64,000 nt of DNA from Azospirillum sp. SYSU D00513 (GTDB lineage Bacteria; Pseudomonadota; Alphaproteobacteria; Azospirillales; Azospirillaceae), in the NCBI RefSeq assembly GCF_017356015.1, contig NZ_JAFIQV010000021.1, positions 49,021-113,020 of the forward strand, written 5' to 3'. The position numbers and the translations under genes are program-made. Positions 63,740 to 64,000 of the stretch are shown here, piece after piece (positions within the stretch are counted from its first letter, which is position 1; each line of letters opens with the position of its first letter). The notes under the pieces were generated by a model. That model did no database searches, was not told where the DNA came from, and was given only the letters and a program-made list of their open reading frames with translations.

Positions 63740-63930
63740 ATCGTTCCACTGATTGGCCGGCGGCATCGAAATTAGCCAGAAACTTGGGAAATACCGCTGG
63801 GTCGTCAAACGCACGCTCGCGTGATTCGCGTGATTCGCGTGGTCGCAGGGGCGCTGTCCGCTACGAGCGTCGCGCTAACATCCTCAGGGCATTTTTCATC
63901 GCGAACGGTCCTAGGCTCCAGACTCAATCA
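63740..63930 (+). pseudogene. Degenerate IS5-type transposase remnant
   Basis: Pieces of the C-terminal part of an IS5-family transposase appear in order but in different frames: 'GIEISQKLGKYRWVVKRTLA' followed by a stop, a short TGATTCGCG duplication that shifts the frame, then 'VRYERRANILRAFF'. Together they match the family motif LGxxRWVVERTLAW...RYERRADI...AF. It has at least one stop and one frameshift, so it is inactive. Confidence 0.65.
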
Positions 63931-64000
63931 GAGCCAGTACGCTACAATGGTTGCAATGGTTATGGCTGACACATAGTTTCTGGCGAGCTTGTCATAGCGT
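63928..64000 (-). CDS. IS5-family transposase, C-terminal end (partial)
   Basis: The last 23 codons of a transposase enter from the right edge: 'RYDKLARNYVSAITIATIVAYWL' then TGA. The motif R-Y-D-K-L-A-R-N-Y is the conserved C-terminus of many IS5 (IS427-like) transposases. It overlaps the end of the degenerate remnant on the other strand, so one element probably inserted in or beside another. Confidence 0.75.
   Translation of the reverse strand, partial: RYDKLARNYVSAITIATIVAYWL

Overview
The window is very GC-rich with strong GC-at-third-codon bias. Its gene content is that of a free-living alphaproteobacterium: an Irr/PerR-type Fur regulator with a matching operator, two TRAP solute-binding proteins, a Ugp importer, a multi-PAS hybrid kinase and several small orphan proteins. 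An Azospirillum-like member of the Rhodospirillales is my best guess. This rests on family resemblance only; no rRNA or other phylogenetic marker is present. I saw no tRNA, rRNA, CRISPR array or prophage.

Layout. 1-8.5 kb: the end of modC, hmp (flavohaemoglobin) with a sigma-54 promoter and three NorR-type sites, a small lipoprotein, a membrane protein, a lone receiver protein, a glycosyltransferase, a hybrid histidine kinase and a YigZ/IMPACT protein. 8.5-15.2 kb: norR, an SDR reductase, a 57-aa membrane protein, a cold-shock gene and a run of very small orphan genes. 14.2-17.4 kb: an oxidative-stress group made of an ankyrin protein, a Fur-family regulator and catalase with a perfect palindromic operator. 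17.5-18.8 kb: a MazF-type toxin overlapping an unusual large partner. 19.3-22 kb: ilvA and an IS5-family element whose transposase carries a nonsense codon. 22-28.5 kb: a hydrolase-like gene, an RND adaptor and an RND pump in one operon, with a LysR gene upstream. 28.7-36.6 kb: a YeeE-type sulfur transporter, a quinone oxidoreductase behind a 34-bp periodic operator, an AraC regulator, an exported MBL hydrolase, an EF-G-like GTPase and a GT92-type glycosyltransferase.

36.7-50.5 kb is rich in transport and signalling: a nitrilase, a DctP-type binding protein fused by overlap to a GGDEF-EAL receptor, the ugpBAEC importer interrupted by a 160-bp palindromic repeat element, and a complete TRAP operon (dctPQM). 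50.9-53.5 kb is an AT-rich island with a truncated HigA-like antitoxin and an orphan membrane protein. 53.5-64 kb returns to core-like genes: a GT4/metallophosphoesterase pair, a lysophospholipase-like hydrolase, a Na/Pi cotransporter, an ABC exporter behind a palindrome, an EnvZ/OmpR-type system with 10-bp periodic repeats upstream, and the remains of two IS5-type transposases at the right edge.

Functional themes: nitric oxide defence (norR acting on hmp), peroxide defence (Fur-family regulator acting on catalase), and phosphate or glycerol-phosphate handling (ugp, Na/Pi transporter, possible glycolipid synthesis). The most unusual loci are the MazF gene with its 312-residue overlapping partner, the DctP gene coupled to a c-di-GMP enzyme, the hydrolase that has lost its nucleophile inside an efflux operon, and the AT-rich island.
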